64,000 nt of DNA from Paenibacillus psychroresistens (GTDB lineage: Bacteria; Bacillota; Bacilli; Paenibacillales; NBRC-103111), in assembly GCF_009728935.1 (NCBI RefSeq), contig NZ_CP034235.1, positions 962,501-1,026,500 of the forward strand, written 5' to 3'. The notes under the pieces are model-generated. The model made no database searches and was not told where the DNA came from. It worked only from the letters and a program-made list of their open reading frames with translations. This document shows, in pieces, positions 52,728-60,939 of the stretch. Within the stretch, counting starts at the first letter, position 1, and each line of letters opens with the position of its first letter. The position numbers and the translations under genes are program-made.

Positions 52728-53516
52728 ATGTTTAAGCTTCAATTATCGAATAAAACGGCTATTGTGACTGGTGGGGCGGGAGGAATTGGCTATGACATCG
52801 TGAAATGGCTCGCGGAAGCGGGGGCTGCTGTTGTGATTGCTGATTTATCTGATTCAGGAGCCGAAAAAGCGAAGGTTCTATGCGATGCGGGACAACGCGT
52901 TTTATATATTAAGACAGATGTAACCAAGGAAGCGGATATTGAACGCATGCTGACAGAAGCGGCATCCAATTATGGCGGGATAGATATTTTGGTGAATAAT
53001 GCGGGGATTTATCCAAGAGCAAGTCTGCTAGAAACGTCGGAAGCCTTATGGGATTCCGTTATAGATATCAATTTAAAAAGTATGTTCCTCTGCTGTAAGC
53101 TAGTTATTCCCTATATGCGTCAAAAAGCAAAAGGAGCCATTATTAACCTTGGTTCGAGTCATGCGATTGTTGGGATGCCAGAGTTATTTGCTTATTCTGT
53201 ATCCAAAGGCGGTGTAGCTACACTTACAAGAAATTTAGCTGGAGCTTATGCGCGCGACCGAATTCGTGTCAACTGTGTTAATCCCGGATGGGTGGCAAGC
53301 GAAAGAGAGATTATGGAACAGCTAGCCATTGGCCAAACGATTGAATGGATGATGGAAATGGGAAAATCACTGCCATTGGGTCGTTTGCAGACTGGCGATG
53401 ATACCGCTGCACTCGTATTGTTTCTCGTTAGTGATTTAGCCGATCAAATTACTGGACAGGTGATTAATGTGGATGGAGGTATAGGGGTTGGTTCATTATC
53501 AGAGGAAAAGAGGTGA
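52728..53516 (+). CDS. Short-chain dehydrogenase/reductase
   Basis: 262 residues of classical SDR type: TGGAGGIGYDI (about 14) for the cofactor, DILVNNAGIYP (about 86), catalytic Ser in NLGSSHA (about 144), YSVSKGG (Tyr about 157, Lys 161), and the GQVINVDGG end. It probably oxidises a sugar or sugar acid. It leads a five-gene carbohydrate cluster with AGGAGG before the ATG. Confidence 0.9.
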   Translation: MFKLQLSNKTAIVTGGAGGIGYDIVKWLAEAGAAVVIADLSDSGAEKAKVLCDAGQRVLYIKTDVTKEADIERMLTEAASNYGGIDILVNNAGIYPRASLLETSEALWDSVIDINLKSMFLCCKLVIPYMRQKAKGAIINLGSSHAIVGMPELFAYSVSKGGVATLTRNLAGAYARDRIRVNCVNPGWVASEREIMEQLAIGQTIEWMMEMGKSLPLGRLQTGDDTAALVLFLVSDLADQITGQVINVDGGIGVGSLSEEKR

Positions 53517-53522
53517 GCATAG

Positions 53523-54728
53523 ATGACAAAAACAGATCCAAAGCTATATCTAGCACTTGATAACTGCTTTGCTAAAAAACGCTGGACGAGCCCTAATGAA
53601 TGGGTGAAATTGATTCACGACCTTGGAGTTTATTATGTTGAAGCAAGTTCGGATAATGAGTTTGACCCGCTTTATGGCGATCCAGCTTATTTAGCTGATT
53701 GGTTAAGTGAAATGAAGGAAGCCTGTACAAAATGGGGGGTACATGTCGCTAATTTTTACTCGGGGCATGGCTCTTACACAACCTTGGGATTGGCTCATAC
53801 GGACATTCGCATTCGCGATCGTATGTTGAATGATTGGCTTAAGCCTATGGCGTTACTCTCTGCTCAAGCTGGTGCTGGGCTGGGTTTTTACTGTCACGCC
53901 TATTCGAATGCTGTGCTTCAAAACGGGCAGGCTTACATGGAAACCGAACAGGATTTGTATCGCCGGCTTGCGGAGCTTGCTGTTTATTGTAAAGCATGTG
54001 GGGTGCGAACGCCTGGTGTGGAACAGATGTATTCGCCAAACCAAATTCCGTGGACGATTGATGGTGCGGAGAAGCTGCTTCGTGAAGTGTACCGGATGTC
54101 TTCCAGCTCCCCGTTCTATCTTACGCTCGACACAGGTCATCAAAGCGGGCAACGCCGATACATGCGGCCATCGGCATCTATTATACGCGAGGCGGCGGGT
54201 AGAGTTAGACAGGGTGAGCGACTACGCGATTTCTGGCTTGGCCCGGAAACGGCGAGCAATTTGTTCGCTGAGCTGGTGAAAAGCCCAATTGAGCAAGAAG
54301 TGGATATTCTCACTCAAATGGATGATGAAATGAACAAGTTTCCTCAGCTTTTTGCAGATTACAAGGATGGGGATACTTATCTCTGGCTGGAAAAGCTCGC
54401 TCGGTATTCACCAATCATTCATTTGCAGCAAACCAATGGGACATCATCCGCGCATCAGCCGTTTACTGAAGAGTATAACAGTTCAGGAGTCATTTTCGGT
54501 GATCAGGTGCTGCAGGCAATTAGCAAATCTTATCAAGATTCTTCAGTGGAGGGAATGCCTCCAGTATGCGATGAGATTTATTTAACGTTGGAAATTTTCG
54601 CGGGAACAAGTGAAATGAATAGTGATATTAAGCACAAAATTCTTGAGTCTGTAAAATATTGGCGTAAGTATATCCCTCAGGACGGAATTAGATTAAGCGA
54701 AGCTTTGCGGCTTATTACTTTAGCTTAG
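53523..54728 (+). CDS. Sugar phosphate isomerase/epimerase-like TIM-barrel protein
   Basis: 401 residues, close to the AP-endonuclease-2/xylose isomerase-like family. Barrel strands carry YYVEASSDNEF, WGVHVANFYSGHG, GVEQMYSPNQIPW (candidate metal Glu), YLTLDTGHQSG (candidate metal Asp and His) and IIHLQQTNG. That set of E, D, H and E ligands suits isomerases of keto-sugars or inositols. It starts 6 bases after the SDR gene with GAGGTGAGC upstream. Confidence 0.75.
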   Translation: MTKTDPKLYLALDNCFAKKRWTSPNEWVKLIHDLGVYYVEASSDNEFDPLYGDPAYLADWLSEMKEACTKWGVHVANFYSGHGSYTTLGLAHTDIRIRDRMLNDWLKPMALLSAQAGAGLGFYCHAYSNAVLQNGQAYMETEQDLYRRLAELAVYCKACGVRTPGVEQMYSPNQIPWTIDGAEKLLREVYRMSSSSPFYLTLDTGHQSGQRRYMRPSASIIREAAGRVRQGERLRDFWLGPETASNLFAELVKSPIEQEVDILTQMDDEMNKFPQLFADYKDGDTYLWLEKLARYSPIIHLQQTNGTSSAHQPFTEEYNSSGVIFGDQVLQAISKSYQDSSVEGMPPVCDEIYLTLEIFAGTSEMNSDIKHKILESVKYWRKYIPQDGIRLSEALRLITLA

Positions 54729-54770
54729 ATTGACTGTATAACAAAAGCGGAGATGAAGGTAGGGAACAGA

Positions 54771-55727
54771 GTGAAGCCAATCATAAGTGTCACAAGCTAT
54801 AAGAATATTAAAGCGGTTACGATTGAAAACGAGCAGTTGATTGCACAGTTTCTACCTGACTATGGCGGCAAAATGGCATCGCTGATTCAAAAGAAAACAG
54901 CAAGGGAGTTTTTAGTTCAAGCTCCCAATGAGTTATATAGAGTTCTGGAATATGATGGAGATTATGTGGATGCTGAATGCAGCGGCTTTGATGATATGTT
55001 TCCGACGATTGATAAGGTCTATTACCCGGAATATCCGTGGAAAGGAGTCGAAATTCCAGATCATGGCGAGGTTTGCGGCTTAAGATGGGATTATGAGATT
55101 AGAGCGGATTGTCTATATATGGCTGTGAATGGAGTAAGGTTTCCGTATAAGCTGGAGAAATGGATTAAATTTGCACCGAGCGGGAAATTAAATATCAGCT
55201 ATAAAGCGACTAATTTAAGCAATTATGCTTTTGATTTCCTCTGGGCGGCACATCCGATGATTAACGCCGAAGCAGGTGGAGATATTCTTGTCCCCTATCA
55301 AGGTCAACAAGAAGTAATTACGATGTTCTCAACCGACGGAAAGCTAGGTCAATATGGAGATCAGATAGCTTGGCCTAACTTTGTATGCAAGGACAAGAGT
55401 AAGCTTAACCTCGCCACATTAGAGGGGAATTCAGAGCGGAAGCTAGCTTATAAATATTATTTTAAAGATAAAATTCCGGAGGGCTGGTGTGCGTACCGGT
55501 ATAAATCGGACGGGACGACACTTAAGTTAAGCTTCCCAGAAGCTGAGGTACCTTATCTCGGTGTATGGATCAATGAAGGCGACTTTAAGGGCTTTAATAA
55601 CCTGGCACTGGAAATGTGTACGGGCTCCTTGGATCGACCGGATGTTGCCAAAAGGTTTGGGCAGAATAGTGTACTTCCTGCGAATGGTGAATATGCATGG
55701 TATTTGGATTTTGAAGTGACAGAGTAG
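54771..55727 (+). CDS. Aldose 1-epimerase-like (galactose mutarotase fold) protein
   Basis: About 318 residues from a GTG at 54771, behind AAGGTAGGG; an ATG at 54753 in the same frame is an alternative. The beta-sandwich has FLPDYGGKMASLI near the start, a His in PDHGEVCGLRWDYEI (about 105), a second in LWAAHPMINA (about 160), and a C-terminal Glu in LALEMCTGS, as in mutarotases. It should interconvert sugar anomers or act on a related sugar. A short gap to the SDR and isomerase genes suggests one operon. Confidence 0.75.
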   Translation: MKPIISVTSYKNIKAVTIENEQLIAQFLPDYGGKMASLIQKKTAREFLVQAPNELYRVLEYDGDYVDAECSGFDDMFPTIDKVYYPEYPWKGVEIPDHGEVCGLRWDYEIRADCLYMAVNGVRFPYKLEKWIKFAPSGKLNISYKATNLSNYAFDFLWAAHPMINAEAGGDILVPYQGQQEVITMFSTDGKLGQYGDQIAWPNFVCKDKSKLNLATLEGNSERKLAYKYYFKDKIPEGWCAYRYKSDGTTLKLSFPEAEVPYLGVWINEGDFKGFNNLALEMCTGSLDRPDVAKRFGQNSVLPANGEYAWYLDFEVTE

Positions 55728-55772
55728 GAATGTGACGAAACTTGAAAAAAAGGTAACAAATCGGTAAAAATG

Positions 55773-55802
55773 TTGACATTTTAATTCGATTATTGATAAC
55801 AT
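55773..55802 (+). promoter_or_regulatory. Promoter of the GntR gene
   Basis: TTGACA at 55773-55778 and TAACAT at 55797-55802 are 18 bases apart. Confidence 0.7.
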
Positions 55803-55855
55803 TGTAATACTGAACGATTTTGGCGTTTTGAATATAGTTGAATGAGGTAAGAGCT

Positions 55856-56548
55856 ATGAATAAATATGATGAACCATTAGCCAGGGCATTGCATACCAAA
55901 GAGATTGTTAAGCAGCTGCGTACGGATATTATTCTGGGGAAATATAGACCAGGATCGAGAATGATAGAAGCTACTATCGCTAAACAGATGGGGATCAGCC
56001 GCGCTCCAATCCGTACATCGTTGCAGATGCTGGCACAAGAGGGCTTAGTGTTAAATCTATCAAACGGCGGAACAGAGGTTGTCGGATTTTCAGTAAAGCA
56101 TTTTGTGGATCTATTTGATTTGCGATTAATGCTGGAGAAAAAAGCTTTGGAATTAATTCTGATAAGTAATTCCTTTAACTATAGACCGATTTTTGACATC
56201 ATGGAAACCTTCGAAGCCTATCGCAAAAAATCCTTGACCACAGAAATTACAAGCTCGGAGACATCCTTTTTGGATGTGCAATTCCATCGCAGCTTAATTA
56301 ATATGCTGGAGAATAACCCATTACTTGTCGCATGGAATACCATGGCAAACGTGTTTCAAGCTATTCTGGAAATTACTAATATGACTAGCTCTAGCTTTGA
56401 AGAATTTTATAATGATCATAGACGATTGGCGGATCTTGTTATTCAGAAGAATCCCAGCTGCGTAGATGAGCTTATAGCGCATATTTCCAAATCTAAAGAT
56501 ATCATTGTGTATAGAATGGAAAAGATTTATTCGAATGCAGAAGAATAG
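55856..56548 (+). CDS. GntR-family regulator, FCD type
   Basis: 230 residues from the ATG at 55856; a TTG at 55838 in frame is less well placed. The winged helix at about 10-75 has LRTDIILGKYRPGSRMIEAT, MGISRAPIRTSLQMLAQEGLV, and the FCD domain has DLFDLRLMLEKKALEL, FHRSLINMLENNPLL (metal His) and the final HISKS (His). Such proteins bind organic acids or sugar acids. A perfect 20-bp palindrome 93 bases after its stop is the likely operator. Confidence 0.88.
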   Translation: MNKYDEPLARALHTKEIVKQLRTDIILGKYRPGSRMIEATIAKQMGISRAPIRTSLQMLAQEGLVLNLSNGGTEVVGFSVKHFVDLFDLRLMLEKKALELILISNSFNYRPIFDIMETFEAYRKKSLTTEITSSETSFLDVQFHRSLINMLENNPLLVAWNTMANVFQAILEITNMTSSSFEEFYNDHRRLADLVIQKNPSCVDELIAHISKSKDIIVYRMEKIYSNAEE

Positions 56549-56573
56549 TCATTAAACTTATATCCTTAATAAG

Positions 56574-56618
56574 GCTAACCAGCAAGGTCTGAAAAGATCT
56601 GCGGGTTAGCTTTATTTT
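56574..56618 (+). terminator. Terminator with the TCTGAAAAGATCTG loop
   Basis: GCTAACC pairs with GGTTAGC, followed by TTTATTTTTG. The loop shares TCTGAAAAGATCTG with the terminator at 52608. Confidence 0.75.
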
Positions 56619-56640
56619 TGTGAGCTCAAAGGTTAAAGTA

Positions 56641-56725
56641 ATAAATTGTATACAATTTATTAAAATTGTTGTCAATAAAAGCATCATCTGATATATTTGA
56701 AATGCAGCAAAAGTGAGCGCTTACA
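56641..56725 (+). promoter_or_regulatory. GntR operator, promoter and cre site of the glycosidase operon
   Basis: ATAAATTGTATACAATTTAT at 56641-56660 is a perfect 20-bp palindrome, with the core TTGTATACAA typical for FCD-type GntR regulators. A promoter follows: TTGTCA at 56669-56674 and TATATT at 56692-56697, 17 apart. AGTGAGCGCTTACA at 56712-56725 matches the catabolite (CcpA) cre consensus at 12 of 14 positions, just past the expected transcription start. Confidence 0.85.
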
Positions 56726-56747
56726 GATGTTTAATGAAGGAGGAGCT

Positions 56748-58514
56748 ATGAAAACAATTGATATTAGAAGTATCGAAGTTGGTGGTGAAATTGGCAGACG
56801 AATCGACATTACAGCCAAGAATAATATCCTCGCTATTGATATACAACGGGATTTCATACAGCCATTTAGAGATAAATGGGATAAAGACAAGGAGCTTGGC
56901 GATTATGTCGGCTTGGGAAAATTTATTGACGCATTGACAAGGCTGGCCGCCTATAAGCAAGATGAAGAACTGACAAATCTTCGGGATAGTGTTATTAATC
57001 AGATCCTTGCCTTGCAAGAACAGAATGGATATATAGGTATAATGCCATTAGATTATAGGTTTAATCGATTATGGGATATTCATGAGATATCCTATATGAT
57101 ATTTGGTTTGGTGTCGGACTACCGTTACTGGAAAGAGGTAAAGTCACTAGCTGCAGCTTGTAGGCTTGCTGATTATCTAATGGAGCAATGGAAAGCTGCG
57201 CCGCAGGATTTACCGGAAATTTACATAGGTACGCTAGGCTCTGAAGAGGCTTTTCTTGCGCTTTATGAACAAACGCAGGATCAAAGATATCTGGAATTTC
57301 TAACTGAGTTTAGAAAATTTCAGGATTGGGATAGACCTATTGTTAAAGGCAGGCTGGAGCATGTTGACGGGCATATTTATGACTATTTAAGCAGACTTAT
57401 TGCTAGGTTTAAGCTCAGTAAATGTTTAAATGTTCCGGCGCTACTTGCCACTATCCATCAGACAGTTGATTTTATGCTGAATCAGGACGCAATGGTCATC
57501 ACGGGTGCAGCGGGCGAGAATGAATGCTGGCAGGATACTCAGGAAGGTCTGGGTAATTTAGGTGAAACCTGTGCCACGGCCTATTGGATTCGTTTGTTGG
57601 ATATTTTGCTGCAGGAAACAAGTAATTCATTATATGGAGATGTGATGGAGCGAACAATCTTTAACGGATTGTTTGCCGCTCAATCACCAGATGGCAGGAA
57701 AATCAGATATTATGTGCCTTTTGATGGACCTAAACGCTATTTTCCGCTCGATACGTATTGCTGTCCGAATAATTTTAGACGCATCATATCCGAATTGCCT
57801 GAAATGATTTATTACAGGACTGTTGACGGTGTTGCTATCAATTTATATACAGCTTCAAAAGCAACCATAGATCTGGATAATAATACCTCTGTCACTATAA
57901 GACAGGAGACGGATTATCCTCATTCAGGTCAGATCCATATAGCTATAGATCCCTCAATGTCTGTTAGGTTTGTCTTAAAGCTGCGGATTCCAAAATGGTG
58001 TGCGGGAGCAGGGACGCAAGTAAAAGTAAATCATCAAACTATAACGACTAGTGCCTCAGCGGGTAGTTTTTTTGAAATTGAGCGGTTATGGTCGGCAGGA
58101 GATGCGATTGAACTGAACCTACCGATGGGCTATCGGTTAATAAAAGGTAGAAAAGCACAAAAGGGTAGAGCGGCCGTCATGAAAGGACCGATTGTATTCT
58201 GTTTTAATCCTTCCCAAAATACGGAGATAACAAGATCAGATATGCGGCTGATAGCATTTGACCCCAGCTTGGTGGAATCGATGGATTCCAAAGATGTGAT
58301 GCACCCAAACGGACATGCCTGCTGTATCAAAGCTTGGGGGCCATACAAGCATGCTCCTGAGAATTCACCTGAATTAAAGCTGTATTTAACCGATTTTGCG
58401 GATCCCGATGGTGAATTTGTTTATTTTAGAGTAGTGGATGAAAATGCGGGAAATCTGGTTGAGGATGAGCTCACCCAGCTTGAACTAGGGAGAAGAGAGG
58501 AAGTTGCGAAATGA
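56748..58514 (+). CDS. GH127-like (DUF1680) glycoside hydrolase
   Basis: 588 residues from the ATG at 56748 (AAGGAGGAG upstream); an earlier ATG at 56697 has no ribosome site. It has no signal peptide, so it is cytoplasmic. The middle holds LGETCATAYWIRLLD (ETC, about 275) and DTYCCPNNFRRII (about 340), with the Glu and paired Cys of GH127 beta-L-arabinofuranosidases. A beta-sandwich follows. It probably removes arabinose or a related furanose. It overlaps the next gene by 4 bases. Confidence 0.8.
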   Translation: MKTIDIRSIEVGGEIGRRIDITAKNNILAIDIQRDFIQPFRDKWDKDKELGDYVGLGKFIDALTRLAAYKQDEELTNLRDSVINQILALQEQNGYIGIMPLDYRFNRLWDIHEISYMIFGLVSDYRYWKEVKSLAAACRLADYLMEQWKAAPQDLPEIYIGTLGSEEAFLALYEQTQDQRYLEFLTEFRKFQDWDRPIVKGRLEHVDGHIYDYLSRLIARFKLSKCLNVPALLATIHQTVDFMLNQDAMVITGAAGENECWQDTQEGLGNLGETCATAYWIRLLDILLQETSNSLYGDVMERTIFNGLFAAQSPDGRKIRYYVPFDGPKRYFPLDTYCCPNNFRRIISELPEMIYYRTVDGVAINLYTASKATIDLDNNTSVTIRQETDYPHSGQIHIAIDPSMSVRFVLKLRIPKWCAGAGTQVKVNHQTITTSASAGSFFEIERLWSAGDAIELNLPMGYRLIKGRKAQKGRAAVMKGPIVFCFNPSQNTEITRSDMRLIAFDPSLVESMDSKDVMHPNGHACCIKAWGPYKHAPENSPELKLYLTDFADPDGEFVYFRVVDENAGNLVEDELTQLELGRREEVAK

Positions 58515-60634
58515 CTACCCAATCAAATGATCTAAACATAAGTAAGCCTTCCGTTAGCTATGATGAGCAGAATGGACAGCTCGTTCTAACCAATGGGCGA
58601 TTAGAAATGATTGTTGAGACGCAGGGGAGATTAAATCCTCTGCATTTGCGAGATTTGCAGAGCAGACGTGTGTATGCGGATGACAGCTATGCTTGGTTAT
58701 GTGAAAATCAGCCCCAATTAATAGGAAAGCCAAGCATTACAACAGAGGATAATGGCACGTATAAAGTAGTGTTCAGCAGCAAAGCCGGTGAATTGGGAAT
58801 TGAGCAAATTTGGACAATGCCTGGGGATGAGACAGGAGTTTTGACAGAGGTTATTCGTATATATAATCCTAGTTTACAAACATTGGATACTTCCTCATTT
58901 GCATGTGGTTTTGTAAAGAACGTGCATGATGGCAACGACTGGCTGCCTGGGATGAGCCAACAGCGTTTTTGTGATGTGCCTTATCGTCGTCATCCAGAGA
59001 CGGGGGAACTCAACGATTATGATATTCAACAATTGGCGAATCAGCCTAATTGGTTTACTACTGCACGCAGCCCGGATTACAATATAGAGTACACATCGGA
59101 TTGGGGAGCGGAAGGCTGGGCTTGGTATCAGGAAGGCAATACTTTGCTGATCAGCAAGTACAATGCGAACGCTATGGAATGGTCGTTAATTAGCCCCATG
59201 CACAAAGACGAAACAAGTGAGACGGCTAAGGCTCTGCGATTTGGCGGAGCGGGTCGCTGGAAATTGGGAGATCCCGAGGGGGCTGAGAAGCTGTTGCCTG
59301 GAGGTGAATTCAGCTTTGGCGAGACTCGCTATCAGATTCTGGATGGAGAATGGAAGGAAGCTTATTCGGCCTTCCGCCAATACACCGAACGTAAAGGGCA
59401 CATTACGCCTACTGGATTTAATCCGCCCGTTCATTGGAATGAGCTATATGACAACCTGCTGTGGTGGATAGAGGATTCGCAAGAGAATCGCCATAAATAT
59501 TATCAGAAGAGCGATATGAAGCTAGAAGCAGACAAGGCCAAAGAATTTGGTTGTGAATGTTTATATCTTGATCCAGGTTGGGATACTTCATTAAGCTCCA
59601 ATATATGGGCGAATGATCGCTTGGGAACTCAAGAAAGCTTCGTCCAATGGTTGAAGGACGAATATAATATGAAGCTGGCGCTTCATACACCTTTAGCGCC
59701 TTGGTGCGATGCCGGGGCTTACCCTGAAGAGGCAAGCCGCATGGATAAAAACGGCCAAAGATTAAAGCATCCAGCGAATGATTTCTTGCACATTGATGTG
59801 TTGTGCAGCGGCAGCTCGGCTTATATAGAGGTTAAGGTCGAAAGACTTAAAGAGCTTTGTCGAAAAGGTGCCTATTTCCTCATGTTTGACGGGTCATGGT
59901 TTGCCGGCGAATGCTGGGATCCTGCACATGGACACTCGCTTCCCTTGAAGCATCAGGAGCATCTCGATGCCATACTTCTCATCACACAGCGGGTACATGA
60001 GGAATTTCCGGAAGTGCTGATTGAGCAGCATGATCCCATGACTGGACCAGGGACTCCGCGTTATGTGCCGACCTATTATATGCATGGAAAGCCTGGGTCA
60101 TTTGATGAGCTATGGGGATATGAGTACATGGTAGAACCGTTGGATGACATTATTAGTCGACGCGCTTTCTCGTTGTACTATGCTAATCTAGCCTACAGTA
60201 TCCCGATTTATTTGCACATAGATTTACGCAAGGACAATGAAAATGCTTTGATGTTCTGGTGGTACGCGAGCACATGTCGCCACTTGGGCATAGGCGGTAC
60301 GCACACCAATTTAAAAATAGGGGAAACACAGAAAAAAGCAATGCAGGTTTATTTGTCCCATAAATTGTTTTATGCCCAAGGAACTTTCTATGGTTTGGAT
60401 GAAACGGTTCATGCCCATACCTTAACCGAAAACGGAGAGTGTGTGATCAACATCTTTAATTTAGAAAACAAACTCGTACAGCGGCAAATTCAGTTCAGCT
60501 TGTCGGAAATTGGCTTAACAGCTGGGCAGGTGGAGATAGAAGGCGCGGCTTATAAAGTAATCCATGACAAAATTCTGCTTAATGCAGTTATTCCAGCCAT
60601 GGGGCATAAGTGGGTTAAGCTTAAAGTGCTATAA
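58511..60634 (+). CDS. GH36-like alpha-galactosidase-type hydrolase
   Basis: 707 residues without a signal peptide. An N-terminal beta-sandwich (about 10-300) precedes a TIM barrel with LYLDPGWDTS (about 350), MKLALHTPLAPW (about 392), and the nucleophile-type Asp in YFLMFDGSWFAGE (about 460). The overall arrangement matches clan GH-D. The enzyme probably cleaves alpha-linked galactose or a related sugar. Overlap with the GH127-like gene indicates one operon for a mixed oligosaccharide. Confidence 0.72.
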   Translation: MTTQSNDLNISKPSVSYDEQNGQLVLTNGRLEMIVETQGRLNPLHLRDLQSRRVYADDSYAWLCENQPQLIGKPSITTEDNGTYKVVFSSKAGELGIEQIWTMPGDETGVLTEVIRIYNPSLQTLDTSSFACGFVKNVHDGNDWLPGMSQQRFCDVPYRRHPETGELNDYDIQQLANQPNWFTTARSPDYNIEYTSDWGAEGWAWYQEGNTLLISKYNANAMEWSLISPMHKDETSETAKALRFGGAGRWKLGDPEGAEKLLPGGEFSFGETRYQILDGEWKEAYSAFRQYTERKGHITPTGFNPPVHWNELYDNLLWWIEDSQENRHKYYQKSDMKLEADKAKEFGCECLYLDPGWDTSLSSNIWANDRLGTQESFVQWLKDEYNMKLALHTPLAPWCDAGAYPEEASRMDKNGQRLKHPANDFLHIDVLCSGSSAYIEVKVERLKELCRKGAYFLMFDGSWFAGECWDPAHGHSLPLKHQEHLDAILLITQRVHEEFPEVLIEQHDPMTGPGTPRYVPTYYMHGKPGSFDELWGYEYMVEPLDDIISRRAFSLYYANLAYSIPIYLHIDLRKDNENALMFWWYASTCRHLGIGGTHTNLKIGETQKKAMQVYLSHKLFYAQGTFYGLDETVHAHTLTENGECVINIFNLENKLVQRQIQFSLSEIGLTAGQVEIEGAAYKVIHDKILLNAVIPAMGHKWVKLKVL

Positions 60635-60673
60635 TTCGAAATTCTCAGCTCTAAATCTAATGAAACCATAATT

Positions 60674-60702
60674 CCTCCGCTTTCTTAAAGGGAGGTTTTT
60701 TT
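60674..60702 (+). terminator. Terminator of the glycosidase operon
   Basis: CCTCC-CTTT pairs with AAAG-GGAGG (one unpaired G) around CTT, followed by TTTTTTTG. Confidence 0.75.
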
Positions 60703-60740
60703 GTTTGCTAAAATAAATTAAAATCAACATTAATTAGTTA

Positions 60741-60797
60741 TTGACTACAAAAATATTTATATGTATACTAAATTCGCTAGTCATGTAAGTGCTTACA
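60741..60797 (+). promoter_or_regulatory. Promoter and cre site of the secreted glycosidase
   Basis: TTGACT at 60741-60746 and TATACT at 60764-60769 are 17 bases apart. TGTAAGTGCTTACA at 60784-60797 matches the cre consensus at 13 of 14 positions. The GTATAC inside the -10 region recalls the core of the GntR palindrome at 56641. The 140-base leader that follows holds a ribosome site and a 10-codon TTG-initiated ORF near 60822, probably without function. Confidence 0.8.
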
Positions 60798-60939
60798 AAG
60801 TTTATGGGGAAGGAGGATAATATTGAAAATTAATTTTATAGAAAGGAGAAATTAATAAAGGATATTAATAAAGGACTTTGGTGCTGGAATAATTAGGGTA
60901 GGTCAACGTTATAAAAACCAATAGGAAGGTGGATCAATA

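Noticed and set aside
53830..54279. Plus-strand 149-codon open frame within the TIM-barrel gene
   Set aside because: It is a shifted-frame shadow of the conserved gene.
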